From: Microbacterium halotolerans
GTDB lineage: Bacteria; Actinomycetota; Actinomycetes; Actinomycetales; Microbacteriaceae
Assembly (NCBI RefSeq): GCF_003569805.1
Contig: NZ_QVLP01000018.1
Span: forward strand, 208,024-272,023
Reading direction: 5' to 3'
DNA length: 64,000 nucleotides
A program made the position numbers and the translations under genes. Positions within the stretch are counted from its first letter, which is position 1, and each line of letters opens with the position of its first letter. Shown here piece by piece: positions 1 to 13,056 of the stretch. The notes beneath the pieces were generated by a model. It was given only the letters and a program-made list of their open reading frames with translations, was not told the DNA's origin and searched no databases.

Positions 1-399
1 GATTGGGGCGTCAACCTGAAAGCCCCCGGCTCGGTCGACACGGAACCGCCCACGGCGGACGCGGCACCCGAGGTCGCCGCTGCTTCCACGGCCGTCACCG
101 CTGCTCCCGCGTCCGCGGCTCCTGCCGAGTCGACCGTTCCAGTGGTTCCCGCCGCTTCGGCCGCACCCGCTGCGCCGGGGGCGTTCGCACCACCGGAGCC
201 GGATCCCGGGCCGCCGATCGAAGAGCCGCCCGCGCAGAGCGAACCGGCTGATCCGAACCGTCCCACCGTGCAGCGGCGCCAGGTGTACGTTCCCGACGGC
301 GTCGAGCGTCGCGGCGAGGCCGTGGTGCGGCAGATGCTCGGCGCGACGTTCCTGCACGAGGAGCCGTACGATCCGCCATCGACCGCGCGCTTCTCCTGA
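1..399 (+). CDS. dnaX: DNA polymerase III subunit gamma/tau, C-terminal end (partial)
   Basis: The frame is open from base 1 and stops at 399, so only the last 132 residues are present. They form a long Ala/Pro-rich linker ending in a conserved block with VVRQMLGATF and an acidic EEP segment, which resembles the C-terminal end of actinobacterial tau subunits. Tau holds the replicative polymerases at the clamp loader. The ATPase domain lies upstream of the window. recR starts 36 bases downstream; dnaX-recR is a very common bacterial gene order and supports the call. The gene probably continues upstream on the same strand. Confidence 0.82.
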   Translation, partial: DWGVNLKAPGSVDTEPPTADAAPEVAAASTAVTAAPASAAPAESTVPVVPAASAAPAAPGAFAPPEPDPGPPIEEPPAQSEPADPNRPTVQRRQVYVPDGVERRGEAVVRQMLGATFLHEEPYDPPSTARFS

Positions 400-435
400 C
401 CCGGCCTTCCGGCCGACCCGACCCCGAGGACCCAC

Positions 436-1029
436 ATGTACGACGGCATCGTCCAGGAACTGATCGACGAGCTCGGCAGACTCCCCGGAATCGGGCCGAA
501 GTCCGCCCAGCGCATCGCGTTCCACATCCTGCAGACGCCGAGCTTCGACGTGTCACGGCTCAGCCAGCTGCTGGGGGAGGTGCGCGAGCGCGTGCGCTTC
601 TGCGACATCTGCGGCAACGTGTCGGAGCAGGAGCGGTGCGGGATCTGCCGCGACCCTCGGCGCGACCCCGAAGTGATCTGCGTGGTCGAGGACGCCAAGG
701 ACGTCTCGGTGATCGAGCGCACCCGCGAGTTCCGAGGGCGGTACCACGTGCTCGGCGGCGCGATCAGTCCGATCGCGGGCGTCGGCCCCGACGACCTGCG
801 CATACCGCAGCTGATGCAGCGCCTCGCCGACGGGGAGGTCAAAGAGGTCATCCTCGCGACCAACCCGAACCTCGAGGGCGAGGCCACCGCGAGCTACCTC
901 AGCCGCCTTCTCACGTCGATGGAGATCGCCGTCTCGCGCCTCGCATCCGGCCTCCCCGTCGGCGGCGACCTCGAGTACGCCGACGAGGTCACCCTGGGCA
1001 GAGCCTTCGAAGGCCGAAGAAGACTCTGA
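436..1029 (+). CDS. recR: Recombination mediator protein RecR
   Basis: This 197-residue protein has the full RecR length. It opens with a helix-hairpin-helix region ([17 protein letters not shown], residues 16-32), followed by a four-cysteine zinc finger (C56, C59, C68, C71), a Toprim domain starting near [10 protein letters not shown] and the C-terminal [11 protein letters not shown] motif. RecR works with RecO (and RecF) to load RecA on gapped single-stranded DNA. It follows dnaX at a short distance and is probably co-transcribed with it. The ATG at 436 is used because the HhH motif begins shortly after it. Confidence 0.97.
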   Translation: MYDGIVQELIDELGRLPGIGPKSAQRIAFHILQTPSFDVSRLSQLLGEVRERVRFCDICGNVSEQERCGICRDPRRDPEVICVVEDAKDVSVIERTREFRGRYHVLGGAISPIAGVGPDDLRIPQLMQRLADGEVKEVILATNPNLEGEATASYLSRLLTSMEIAVSRLASGLPVGGDLEYADEVTLGRAFEGRRRL

Positions 1030-1131
1030 GGATCACCCCCCGCGAAACGCTGTGAATTTTCCGGTTCGAGCCTGCCCCCATACGATTGGTCATCGGGTGT
1101 GACCTTCGCATCCGCGACCCGGGAGAGATAA

Positions 1132-2457
<1,326 letters not shown>

Positions 2458-2478
2458 CTCGCATCGACCTGACGAACG

Positions 2479-2518
2479 AACGGCGTCCCCGCGTGCACGA
2501 GCACGCGGGGACGCCGTT
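2479..2518 (+). terminator. Terminator after lysC
   Basis: A perfect 17-bp stem (AACGGCGTCCCCGCGTG and its complement) with a short loop begins 21 bases after the lysC stop. The run after it is TCTC rather than a T tract, which is common in high-GC actinobacteria. It separates lysC from narK transcription. Confidence 0.75.
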
Positions 2519-2596
2519 CTCGCGGCACGGCCGCGCCGAATGTAACGCGCGTGTGTCGACGTCCTCACGAGCCCTCCCGAGCCGAGTGACATCACG

Positions 2597-2634
2597 TTGA
2601 CGGCAGGGAAACGTGCCAGCCGTGGCAGGGAAAC
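2597..2634 (+). promoter_or_regulatory. Candidate GlnR box upstream of narK
   Basis: TTGAC-6 nt-GAAAC at 2597-2612 is followed by a second GAAAC at 2630, exactly 22 bases after the first. This is the spacing of the actinobacterial GlnR a/b box (gTnAc-n6-GaAAc-n6-GtnAC-n6-GAAAc); the second GtnAC half is poor. An 11-bp direct repeat GGCAGGGAAAC underlies it. A -10 (TAGCGT, 2645-2650) follows at the right distance for activation. Control by GlnR is inferred. Confidence 0.45.
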
Positions 2635-2683
2635 ACCGACCTTCTAGCGTCGGGAGCACATCCCCGACCGCGTAGGAGCTGGC

Positions 2684-4048
2684 ATGACCTCGACCATCAC
2701 AGGCCCCACACCCACGCACGCGCCGATGACAGGACCCGGCCGCTGGCTCGACGGCTGGACACCGGAGGACCCCGCGTTCTGGGAGGCCCACGGCAGGCGG
2801 ATCGCGCGGAGGAACCTGGGCTGGTCGATCTTCGCCGAGTTCCTGGGCTTCGTGGTCTGGCAGCTGTGGAGCATCGTGGTCGTGATGCTCCCGTCCGCAG
2901 GGTTCGAGCTGACCACGGCGCAGTCGTTCTGGCTGATCTCGCTGCCGAGCCTCGTCGGCGCGACCCTGCGATTCCCGTACACGTTCATGGTCGCCATCGT
3001 CGGCGGGAGGAACTGGACCATGATCTCCGCCGGCCTGCTGCTCATCCCCGCGACGCTGCTCGGCATCGTCGTGCAGAACCCGGACGCCCCGTTCTGGATG
3101 CTTCTGGTGGTCGCGGCCACTGCGGGCGTCGGAGGCGGCAACTTCGCCAGCTCGATGGCGAACATCACCCACTTCTACCCGCAGCGCGAGAAGGGCTGGG
3201 CGCTGGGGCTCAACGCCGCGGGCGGCAACGTGGGCGCAGCGGTCGCCCAGTTCGCCGTGCCGATCGTCGTCACGGTGGGGGCCGCCGCTTCGCTCAACCT
3301 GGCGCTCGCCGGGTGGATGTGGATCCCGTTCATTCTCATCGCCGTGTGGGGCGCGTGGCGATTCATGGACAACATCACCACGGCGAAGGCCGACTTCTCC
3401 GCTTCGGCGCAAGCCATGCGCGAGCCGCACATGTGGCTGCTGGCACTGCTGTACATCGGAACCTTCGGTTCGTTCATCGGCTTCGCGGGTGTCTTCCCGA
3501 AGCTCATCGCCGATCAGTTCCCTGAGTTCTCGACGTTCCAGATCGGCACGGCGTCCGTGTCGTTGGCGTTCCTCGGGGCGCTCGTCGGCTCGCTCACCCG
3601 ACCGTACGGCGGCAGGCTCGCCGACCGGTTCGGCGGCGCTCGGATGACGACGGCGAGCTTCCTGCTGATGGCGGCGGGCGCCGTCGCCCTGATCGTGACG
3701 CTGCCGGTGGCCGGGTTCTGGACGTTCCTGCTGTGCTTCCTCTTCCTGTTCACCGCCACCGGTATCGGCAACGGAGCGACGTACCGGATGATCCCGAGCG
3801 TTTTCGCGGCGCGCTCCGGCGGCGAGGTGGGCACGCAGCGGGCCTCCGCCGCGGCGCTCGGCCTCATCTCGGCCATCGGCGCATACGGCGGGTTCCTCGT
3901 GCCGCAGGTGCTCAGCGCCTCGCACACCGCGACGGGCGGCTACGAGACGGCGTTCGTCGGATTCGTCGTCGTCTACCTGGTGCTGGCGGTTGTCACCTTC
4001 GCCGTCTACGCCACGCGGCGCGGCTCCTTCGCCGAGGCCCGCATCTGA
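2684..4048 (+). CDS. narK: Nitrate/nitrite MFS transporter (NarK/NNP family)
   Basis: This 454-residue, 12-helix major facilitator carries the NNP signature GVGGGNFASSMANITHFYP near residue 145 and a second glycine-rich block (LGLNAAGGNVGAA) soon after. NNP transporters import nitrate or exchange nitrate and nitrite across the membrane. The ATG follows TAGGAGCTGGC. The gene overlaps the next by ATGA and begins a three-gene unit with a flavoprotein and a molybdopterin nitrate reductase, which points to assimilatory nitrate uptake. A GlnR-like site lies upstream. No nitrite reductase sits nearby. Confidence 0.92.
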   Translation: MTSTITGPTPTHAPMTGPGRWLDGWTPEDPAFWEAHGRRIARRNLGWSIFAEFLGFVVWQLWSIVVVMLPSAGFELTTAQSFWLISLPSLVGATLRFPYTFMVAIVGGRNWTMISAGLLLIPATLLGIVVQNPDAPFWMLLVVAATAGVGGGNFASSMANITHFYPQREKGWALGLNAAGGNVGAAVAQFAVPIVVTVGAAASLNLALAGWMWIPFILIAVWGAWRFMDNITTAKADFSASAQAMREPHMWLLALLYIGTFGSFIGFAGVFPKLIADQFPEFSTFQIGTASVSLAFLGALVGSLTRPYGGRLADRFGGARMTTASFLLMAAGAVALIVTLPVAGFWTFLLCFLFLFTATGIGNGATYRMIPSVFAARSGGEVGTQRASAAALGLISAIGAYGGFLVPQVLSASHTATGGYETAFVGFVVVYLVLAVVTFAVYATRRGSFAEARI

Positions 4049-5588
4049 TGGCGGCGTCGATGCGCGTTGCGGTGGTCGGCTTCGGCCCGGTCGCCGTCAG
4101 GTTCGTGGAGGAGCTGCTGCCGCTCGTGCGCGACGGCCTCGTGGCGCTGACGATCATCGGTGCCGAACGCGAGGACCCGTACAACAGGGTGCTCACGGCG
4201 GAGTACGCGGCGGGGGAGGCTGAACGGGCCGACCTCGACATGATCGACACGGAGGAACTCGCCGCCGCCGACGTCGTGATCCTGCGCGGACGGCGGGCGA
4301 CTGCGATCGATCGCGGGGCCCGCACCGTGGAACTCGACCAGGGTGCGCCGATCGCGTACGACCGCCTCGTGCTCGCCACGGGGGCCCGCGCGAACGTGCC
4401 TCGGCTGGATGGTCTGCACACCGTCGGGCACGATTCATCCGGTCTCGATGATCGCCTCGTCGACGGCGTGATGGCGCTGCGTTCGCTCGACGACGCCGAC
4501 AGGCTGCGCGAGGTGGTCTCGCAAGGCGGCAGCGCTGTCGTGCTCGGCGCCGGTGTGCTCGGCATCGAGCTGGCACTGCTGCTGGCGAAGGCGGGGATCG
4601 CGGTGCGGCTCGCTCACTTCGGTCCGATTCCGATGTCCCGACAGCTCGATCGCGGCTCGGGGGCCGTGACAGCCGCCGCCCTGACCGAAGCGGGCGTCGA
4701 GGTCGTGCCGCACGTGCGGGCCGAGGCGATCGTGACGGAGGAGTCCGACGCCGGATCGCGCCGCTTCAGCGCTCTCGTCTCGGGCGACGGCAAGCGCATC
4801 CCAGGCGATGTGCTGATCCTGTCCTGCGGTGTGACGGCTCGCGACGACCTCGCCGTCGCCGCCGGTCTGCGGACCGGGCGCGGCGTCCTGGTCGACGAGC
4901 GGCTGCGTGCGTTCGGCGACGAGAGCATCCACGCCATCGGCGACTGCGCTCACATGGCCGACCGTGCGCACCTGCACGACGCAGCGGTGCCAGGCGGTCC
5001 CAGCGGGCTGATCGGGCCAGGATGGCGCCAAGCCGAATGGCTGGCACGCTCGATCGCCGCGGATGCCGTGGGCGCCGAGCAGATCGAGGCGTTCGGGGAC
5101 GACATGCCGGGAGTGGTGTCGGTGAAGGGCGTCGACGTGGTCGCGGCAGGCGACGTCGACGTCGACCCGTTCGCGCCCGTGCCGAAGGGCGAAACCGGCC
5201 CCGGCGTGTCGATGTGGGCCGATCCGGAGCACGGCACCTACACGAAGATGGTGACCCGCGACGGGGTCCTCAGCGGGTTCGTCAGCGTCGGCATGCCGCG
5301 CACCGGAGCCGAGCTGAGCGTGCTCTACGCGCGCCGCGGCGAGCTGCCGAGCGACCGCTCCCTGCTGCTGCGTCTCGACGCAGACGACGACGCAGCCCCG
5401 CGAGCGACCGGCCGCGATGAGACCGTCTGCGTGTGCAACGCGGTGACCGCCGGCATCATCGAAGACGCTGTTGCGGACGGATGCGGAACCGTCGCGGACG
5501 TCGGGTCCTGCACGAGAGCGGGAACCGGATGCGGCACGTGCAGGGGACGCATCACCCGGATGCTCGAGGAGCTGGAGGCGTCGCCGCT

Positions 5589-5592
<4 letters not shown>
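4048..5592 (+). CDS. FAD-dependent oxidoreductase with C-terminal [2Fe-2S] domain (nitrate reductase electron-transfer subunit, NasB/NirB-like)
   Basis: The 514-residue product starts at the ATG that overlaps the narK stop (ATGA). An N-terminal dinucleotide-binding motif (VAVVGFGPVA), a second Rossmann motif (VVLGAGVLGIELALLLAKAG) and a central IGDCAH segment define an NAD(P)H-dependent flavoprotein like the N-terminal half of NirB. The last 60 residues carry CVCN and GTGCGTC, the four cysteines of a BFD-like [2Fe-2S] domain. The sirohaem part of NirB is absent. Position between narK and nasA suggests that it passes NAD(P)H electrons to NasA. It could instead belong to a nitrite reductase encoded elsewhere. 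Confidence 0.82.
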
Positions 5593-8848
<3,256 letters not shown>

Positions 8849-8859
8849 CCGAGAGAAGG

Positions 8860-8897
8860 AAGATCCGGATGCTCCCGAGCAGGGGCATCCGGATCTT
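8860..8897 (+). terminator. Terminator after asd
   Basis: A 13-bp perfect stem (AAGATCCGGATGC and its complement) with a 12-base loop begins 11 bases after the asd stop. It is followed by CTGCG without a T run. Confidence 0.75.
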
Positions 8898-8930
8898 CTG
8901 CGTTGCCTCCCACTGCACCTGCTGGGTGCA

Positions 8931-8951
8931 AGGGCACGGCGCCCGTGCCCT
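8931..8951 (-). terminator. Hairpin downstream of the toxin-antitoxin-like pair
   Basis: AGGGCACGG and its complement form a 9-bp stem with a three-base loop, 40 bases past the antitoxin stop on the minus strand. It may end that transcript. There is no T tract. Confidence 0.35.
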
Positions 8952-8990
8952 CAGGCGACGATGCGTGCCGAGCCGCGAACGGCCGGGCCG

Positions 8991-9281
8991 TTATGAGGCC
9001 TTCAGGAACTCCGGACGGATCGTGTCTCGCAGCACCTGCTGAAGATCCCCCGGCCGGCCTTCGAGGCCATCCAGGATCAACGCGCGGGCAAGAGTCGAAA
9101 CAGGCAGATTGCGTTCTGAGGCGCCTTCGACAAGTGACGCGTACTGAGCAGCACTCAGCCTGACCGACACGATCTTCGGTTGGTCTCCTCGAGACTCACC
9201 CACTGCGTTCTCCGGAAGCGGGTCATGTCTACGGGGCTCCGATTCCTCCGACAGCGCGGCCAGCTTCGACTCGATGCTCAT
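8991..9281 (-). CDS. Putative antitoxin, ribbon-helix-helix-like
   Basis: This 96-residue protein has a charged N-terminal half and a segment KIVSVRLSAAQYASLVEGA followed by ERNLPVSTLARALILDGL, which looks like the strand-helix-helix of CopG/RHH DNA-binding proteins. The ATG at 9281 overlaps the stop of the upstream gene (TGATG) and has AAAGGGG seven bases before it; GTG at 9284 is an alternative. Tight coupling to a small upstream gene of about 100 codons suggests an antitoxin that represses its own operon. Identification rests on fold-like pattern and context only. Confidence 0.5.
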   Translation of the reverse strand: MSIESKLAALSEESEPRRHDPLPENAVGESRGDQPKIVSVRLSAAQYASLVEGASERNLPVSTLARALILDGLEGRPGDLQQVLRDTIRPEFLKAS

Positions 9282-9586
9282 CACGAACCCCTTTCATAGC
9301 GTCGAACGTCGCTGCCGTTCGACTTCCACGCGTTCACTCCCCAGACCTTCGTGCCTTCTGTCGTAGTGATGACGGTGACGACAAGCCCTGCAGTCTCGGA
9401 CCAGCCGATCGTGCGATCGGATTGCCCGCTTGCGGAGGCAGGATCCGGACGGAACACGATGGCCGACTCGTCTGTGTAAGCTTCGTTCGCCCACGCAGGT
9501 TCGATGTCGTTCTCGCCCTCCGACCCCTTGCGCAGGGAACGCGATCGAATGTAATCGCCGCGGTACGACCAGTCCGGCTCGGTCAT
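9281..9586 (-). CDS. Putative toxin of a BrnT-like toxin-antitoxin pair
   Basis: This 101-residue protein contains IVFRPDPASASGQSDRTIGW, a short beta-rich stretch (LVVTVITT) and VWGVNAWKSNGSDVRRYERG. The layout resembles small BrnT/DUF4258-like proteins that precede RHH antitoxins in actinobacteria. I take the ATG at 9586; an ATG at 9595 is possible. A -10-like TAGAAT ends seven bases before the chosen ATG, which could make the transcript leaderless. Coupling to the next gene supports the pair. Toxin activity is inferred. Confidence 0.45.
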   Translation of the reverse strand: MTEPDWSYRGDYIRSRSLRKGSEGENDIEPAWANEAYTDESAIVFRPDPASASGQSDRTIGWSETAGLVVTVITTTEGTKVWGVNAWKSNGSDVRRYERGS

Positions 9587-9778
9587 GTATGACATTCTAA
9601 TACAGAGCGCGCAGAACTTGGGATGACTGACTTGTGAGGCGTCTTGGTGTGGTATTGATTCGGCATACCATTGATCGTTGGACGCCGGTTCTCGATCATC
9701 CGGAGCATTTTCGGCGGATGCGAAGGAACGCCCGTTTCTTCGCTGGGCCATCGTTTAGGCGCAGGCGTCAGCGAGATT

Positions 9779-9784
9779 TAGGAT
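9779..9784 (+). promoter_or_regulatory. -10 of leaderless mqo promoter
   Basis: TAGGAT is followed by exactly six bases and then the mqo GTG. Transcription would start at or next to the start codon. Confidence 0.55.
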
Positions 9785-9790
9785 GATCGG

Positions 9791-11236
9791 GTGAGCGAAT
9801 CTGTCGATGTGGTGCTGATCGGCGGCGGAGTGATGTCCGCGACCCTCGGCACCCTCCTGAAGGAACTGCAGCCCGACTGGAAGATTGTTGCGTTCGAGCG
9901 CCTCGGTGACGTCGCGCAGGAGAGCTCCAACGCCTGGAACAACGCCGGCACGGGGCACGCCGCCCTGTGCGAGCTGAACTACATGCCCGACCCGGATGAT
10001 CCGGCCAAGGCCGTGAACATCAACGAGCAGTTCCAGGTGAGCCGCCAGCTGTGGGTCTCGCTCATCGAACGCGGCATCCTCTCGGCGCCGGAGACGTTCA
10101 TCAACTCGACCCCGCACATGACGTTCGTGCGGGGGGAGAAGGATGTCGCCTACCTGCGTCAGCGCTACGAGACGCTCAAGGAGCAGCCGCTGTTCTCCGG
10201 CATCGAGTACAGCGAGGACTCGCGGGTCATCAACCAGTGGGCGCCGCTGCTGATGCAGAAGCGGCGTGCGGGCGAGCCGTTCGCGGCGACGCGCGTGCCT
10301 GCAGGAACCGACGTCGACTTCGGCGCCGTGACGCACCAGCTGTTCGACCACCTCACCGAGAACGGAGTCGACCTGCGCCTCGATCACGAGGTGAAGAAGC
10401 TGAAGCGCCGCAAGGACGGCACGTGGGACGTGCGATACCGCAACATGGCGGGAAAGACACCCGGCGAGCTCAACGCCAAGTTCGTCTTCGTCGGTGCCGG
10501 CGGCTGGGCCATCAAACTGCTGCAGTCGGCGGGCATCCCGGAGATCTCCGGCTACGGCGTGTTCCCGATCGGCGGTCAGTTCCTGAAGACCTCGAACCCC
10601 GAGCTCGTCGCCAAGCACAAGGCGAAGGTGTACTCCCAGGCCGCGGTCGGTGCGCCGCCGATGTCCGTGCCGCACCTGGACGCGCGCATGGTCGACGGCG
10701 AAGGTTCGCTGATGTTCGGGCCGTTCGCGACGTTCAGCCCCAAGTTCCTCAAGCAGGGCAAGTGGCTGGACATCGTGCAGCAGGTGCGCCTCGGCAACAT
10801 CGGATCGATGCTGAAGGTCGCGGTCACGAACCTCGATCTGGTCAGGTACCTCGTCAGCGAGCTGCTGAAGGGCCGAGCGAAGAAGCTCGAGGGGCTGCGC
10901 GAGTTCATGCCGACGGCGAAGGCTGAGGACTGGGAGCTGATCCAAGCCGGTCAGCGCGCCCAGGTGATGAAGGGCGGCAAGCTGCAGTTCGGCACGGAGG
11001 TCGTCTCGTCGGCCGACGGATCGATCGCGGGCCTGCTCGGCGCATCGCCCGGCGCCTCGACCGCGGTGCCGATCATGCTCAACCTGCTCGAGAAGTGCTT
11101 CCCGAACGAGCTCCCCGCGTGGAGGCCAGAGCTGCAGAGCCTGGTTCCGACCTTCGGCACCTCCCTGAACGACGATCCCGACCTGACGGCGCGCACCGTG
11201 TCGGCCTCCGCGGAGAAGCTCGGCATCCAGCACTGA
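9791..11236 (+). CDS. mqo: Malate:quinone oxidoreductase
   Basis: This 481-residue, FAD-dependent, membrane-associated enzyme oxidises malate to oxaloacetate and reduces quinone in the TCA cycle. The N-terminal FAD motif is VDVVLIGGGVMSATLGTLLK, and the family blocks SSNAWNNAGTGHAALCELNY and GASPGASTAVPIMLNLLEKC are present. Length is close to the usual 490-500. The GTG at 9791 directly precedes the FAD-binding strand. No Shine-Dalgarno is evident; the -10 element ends six bases upstream. It converges with the histidine kinase gene. Confidence 0.96.
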   Translation: MSESVDVVLIGGGVMSATLGTLLKELQPDWKIVAFERLGDVAQESSNAWNNAGTGHAALCELNYMPDPDDPAKAVNINEQFQVSRQLWVSLIERGILSAPETFINSTPHMTFVRGEKDVAYLRQRYETLKEQPLFSGIEYSEDSRVINQWAPLLMQKRRAGEPFAATRVPAGTDVDFGAVTHQLFDHLTENGVDLRLDHEVKKLKRRKDGTWDVRYRNMAGKTPGELNAKFVFVGAGGWAIKLLQSAGIPEISGYGVFPIGGQFLKTSNPELVAKHKAKVYSQAAVGAPPMSVPHLDARMVDGEGSLMFGPFATFSPKFLKQGKWLDIVQQVRLGNIGSMLKVAVTNLDLVRYLVSELLKGRAKKLEGLREFMPTAKAEDWELIQAGQRAQVMKGGKLQFGTEVVSSADGSIAGLLGASPGASTAVPIMLNLLEKCFPNELPAWRPELQSLVPTFGTSLNDDPDLTARTVSASAEKLGIQH

Positions 11237-11253
11237 GGTGCGGCAGTCGCGCG

Positions 11254-13047
11254 CTACTGCTGGTTCGGATCGAGGTCGTTCAGGCGAGGAAGCGGCTGCG
11301 TTTCGATCGCGGCGTGCTCGGCGATGGCGCGGCGTTCCAGCAGCGGGAATGCGACACGGAAGGTCGCGCCGCCTCCCGGTGTCTCCCTGACGGAGACCGA
11401 GCCGTGGTGAGCCTCGACGATCGACGACACGATGGCAAGGCCCAGGCCGCTGCCGCCGGTCTCGCGGGCGCGCGACGAGTCGGCGCGCCAGAATCGCTGG
11501 AAGATCTGCTCCCGGATGGCTTCAGGTACACCTTCGCCGTGGTCGACCACGGCGATCCACCCTGTCTCCGCGGCGGAATCGATGCCGACCTCCAGCTCGA
11601 TCGGCGTGCCGTCGGGGCTGTAGCGGCGCGCGTTGCCGATGAGGTTCGCCACGACCTGCCGCACCTTGTGCTCCTCGCCCAGCACGATCGGGGGCAGGCC
11701 CGCGTAGTCGTCTGAGACCGGCGCACCCGCCCCGATGCGCGGCACGGGGCGGGTTTCGGCGTTGAGCTCGTCGGCTGTCGGCGCCGTCGGCCTGCTGCGA
11801 CGGCGCAGAATGCTGATCGCCGAGGTGGTGGCGCGCTCGAGCGCGGACGGCGTGCTCTTCCTGCGGCTTGCGTGTTCGTCATCCGGAGCGTTGTGCGACT
11901 CATCTCGTACCGGCCGGATGGGGCCCGTGAGGTCGTGCAGGGTGCGATCGATCACCCTGACTCGGCGCGTGCTGTCGGCGGCGCGGGCGTCGAGCGCTGC
12001 GTCCCCGGCGACCTTGCGCAGATCGACCGGCGTGATCTCCAGCTCCCGCCTCTCGTCGAGGCGTGCGAGGGCGAGCAGGTCTTCGACCAGGGCGCCCATC
12101 CGGATCGCTTCCTTCTCGATCCGCTCCATGGTGCGGTCGAGGTCCTCCGGCTTGGTGATGGCGCCCATCCGGTACAGCTCCGCATAGCCGCGCACGCTGA
12201 CGAGCGGGGTGCGCAGCTCGTGGCTCGCATCGCCGATGAAGCGCCGCATCTGCCGCACGGTGGCGTCGCGCTGTTCGATGGACTGGTCGACGCGGTCGAG
12301 CATCGTGTTGATCGCGACCGTGAGCCGGCCGATCTCGGTTGTGGGCTCGCTGTCAGCCATGCGCTGGCGGAAGTCGCCGCCGGCGATCGCCATGGCGGTC
12401 GCCTCCACCTGGCCGAAGCGGCGGAAGGTGAGCGTGACGACCCAGCGGGTGAGGAAGGCTCCGGCGACGATCGTCATGATCGCCACGAAGGTGAACACGA
12501 CGAAGTAGGTGCGTACGACACCGAGCGTCTCGGACTCGGGGATCGCGACGATCTGGCTGTAGAGCGTGTTCGTGCCCTCCAGCTCGACGACGGCGACCGA
12601 GGCGCGGAATCGGTCTCCGTCTTCCGAGTCGATCGCGAACACGCGCGACTCCAGCGCCTTGGCGCGATCCGGTGTCAGCTCCGTGGCGAAGGCGGGCTTC
12701 TCGGAGTCCTCACCGATGCCGCCGGCCGAGCCGATGAAGGTGCCGTCAGGACCGTACAGGCCGACGAAGTAGCTCGTGTTGAGCTCGTCCTCGTTGGGCG
12801 TGATCTCGACCACGCCGTCCTCGTTCTCCGAGACCTGGAGCAGTCGCTTGGCCACGTCCTCCGACTGCACCAGCTGGCGCACCGTCTCGTTCACGTTGTT
12901 CAGCAGTGCGCTGTAGAGCACGAACGATGTGCCGACCCCCGCCACGAACAGCCCCATCGCCAGCACGGCGACGGTGACGCCCGTGACTTTGGCGCGGAGG
13001 CTGATACGCCGCCACCACCTCGTTACGGCGTCGGATTTCTCGGCCAG
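11254..13047 (-). CDS. Two-component sensor histidine kinase (MprB/TcrY-like)
   Basis: The protein has two membrane segments around an extracytoplasmic domain (second near YFVVFTFVAIMTIVAGAFL), a HAMP domain, the H-box FIGDASHELRTPL, the N-box VVANLIGNARRYS and the G-box GGSGLGLAIV. The first ATG/GTG that gives a protein is GTG 12966, but it lacks a ribosome-binding site and cuts the first membrane helix. In-frame CTG 13047 lies six bases after TAGGAG, which overlaps the response-regulator stop, and restores the helix with a basic N-terminus; I therefore start there (597 residues). About 90 residues of Arg/Ser/Thr-rich linker lie between the phosphoacceptor and N-box regions, which is unusual. 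Confidence 0.88.
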   Translation of the reverse strand: MAEKSDAVTRWWRRISLRAKVTGVTVAVLAMGLFVAGVGTSFVLYSALLNNVNETVRQLVQSEDVAKRLLQVSENEDGVVEITPNEDELNTSYFVGLYGPDGTFIGSAGGIGEDSEKPAFATELTPDRAKALESRVFAIDSEDGDRFRASVAVVELEGTNTLYSQIVAIPESETLGVVRTYFVVFTFVAIMTIVAGAFLTRWVVTLTFRRFGQVEATAMAIAGGDFRQRMADSEPTTEIGRLTVAINTMLDRVDQSIEQRDATVRQMRRFIGDASHELRTPLVSVRGYAELYRMGAITKPEDLDRTMERIEKEAIRMGALVEDLLALARLDERRELEITPVDLRKVAGDAALDARAADSTRRVRVIDRTLHDLTGPIRPVRDESHNAPDDEHASRRKSTPSALERATTSAISILRRRSRPTAPTADELNAETRPVPRIGAGAPVSDDYAGLPPIVLGEEHKVRQVVANLIGNARRYSPDGTPIELEVGIDSAAETGWIAVVDHGEGVPEAIREQIFQRFWRADSSRARETGGSGLGLAIVSSIVEAHHGSVSVRETPGGGATFRVAFPLLERRAIAEHAAIETQPLPRLNDLDPNQQ

Positions 13048-13056
13048 GGCAGGCTC

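Noticed and set aside
9755..11233. Long open frame antisense to mqo, and similar long antisense frames elsewhere (for example 2309-3925, 21138-23924, 39757-42321)
   Set aside because: They lie opposite genes with clear family motifs, are rich in Arg/His/Gly from codon-mirror effects, and lack start signals and conserved motifs.
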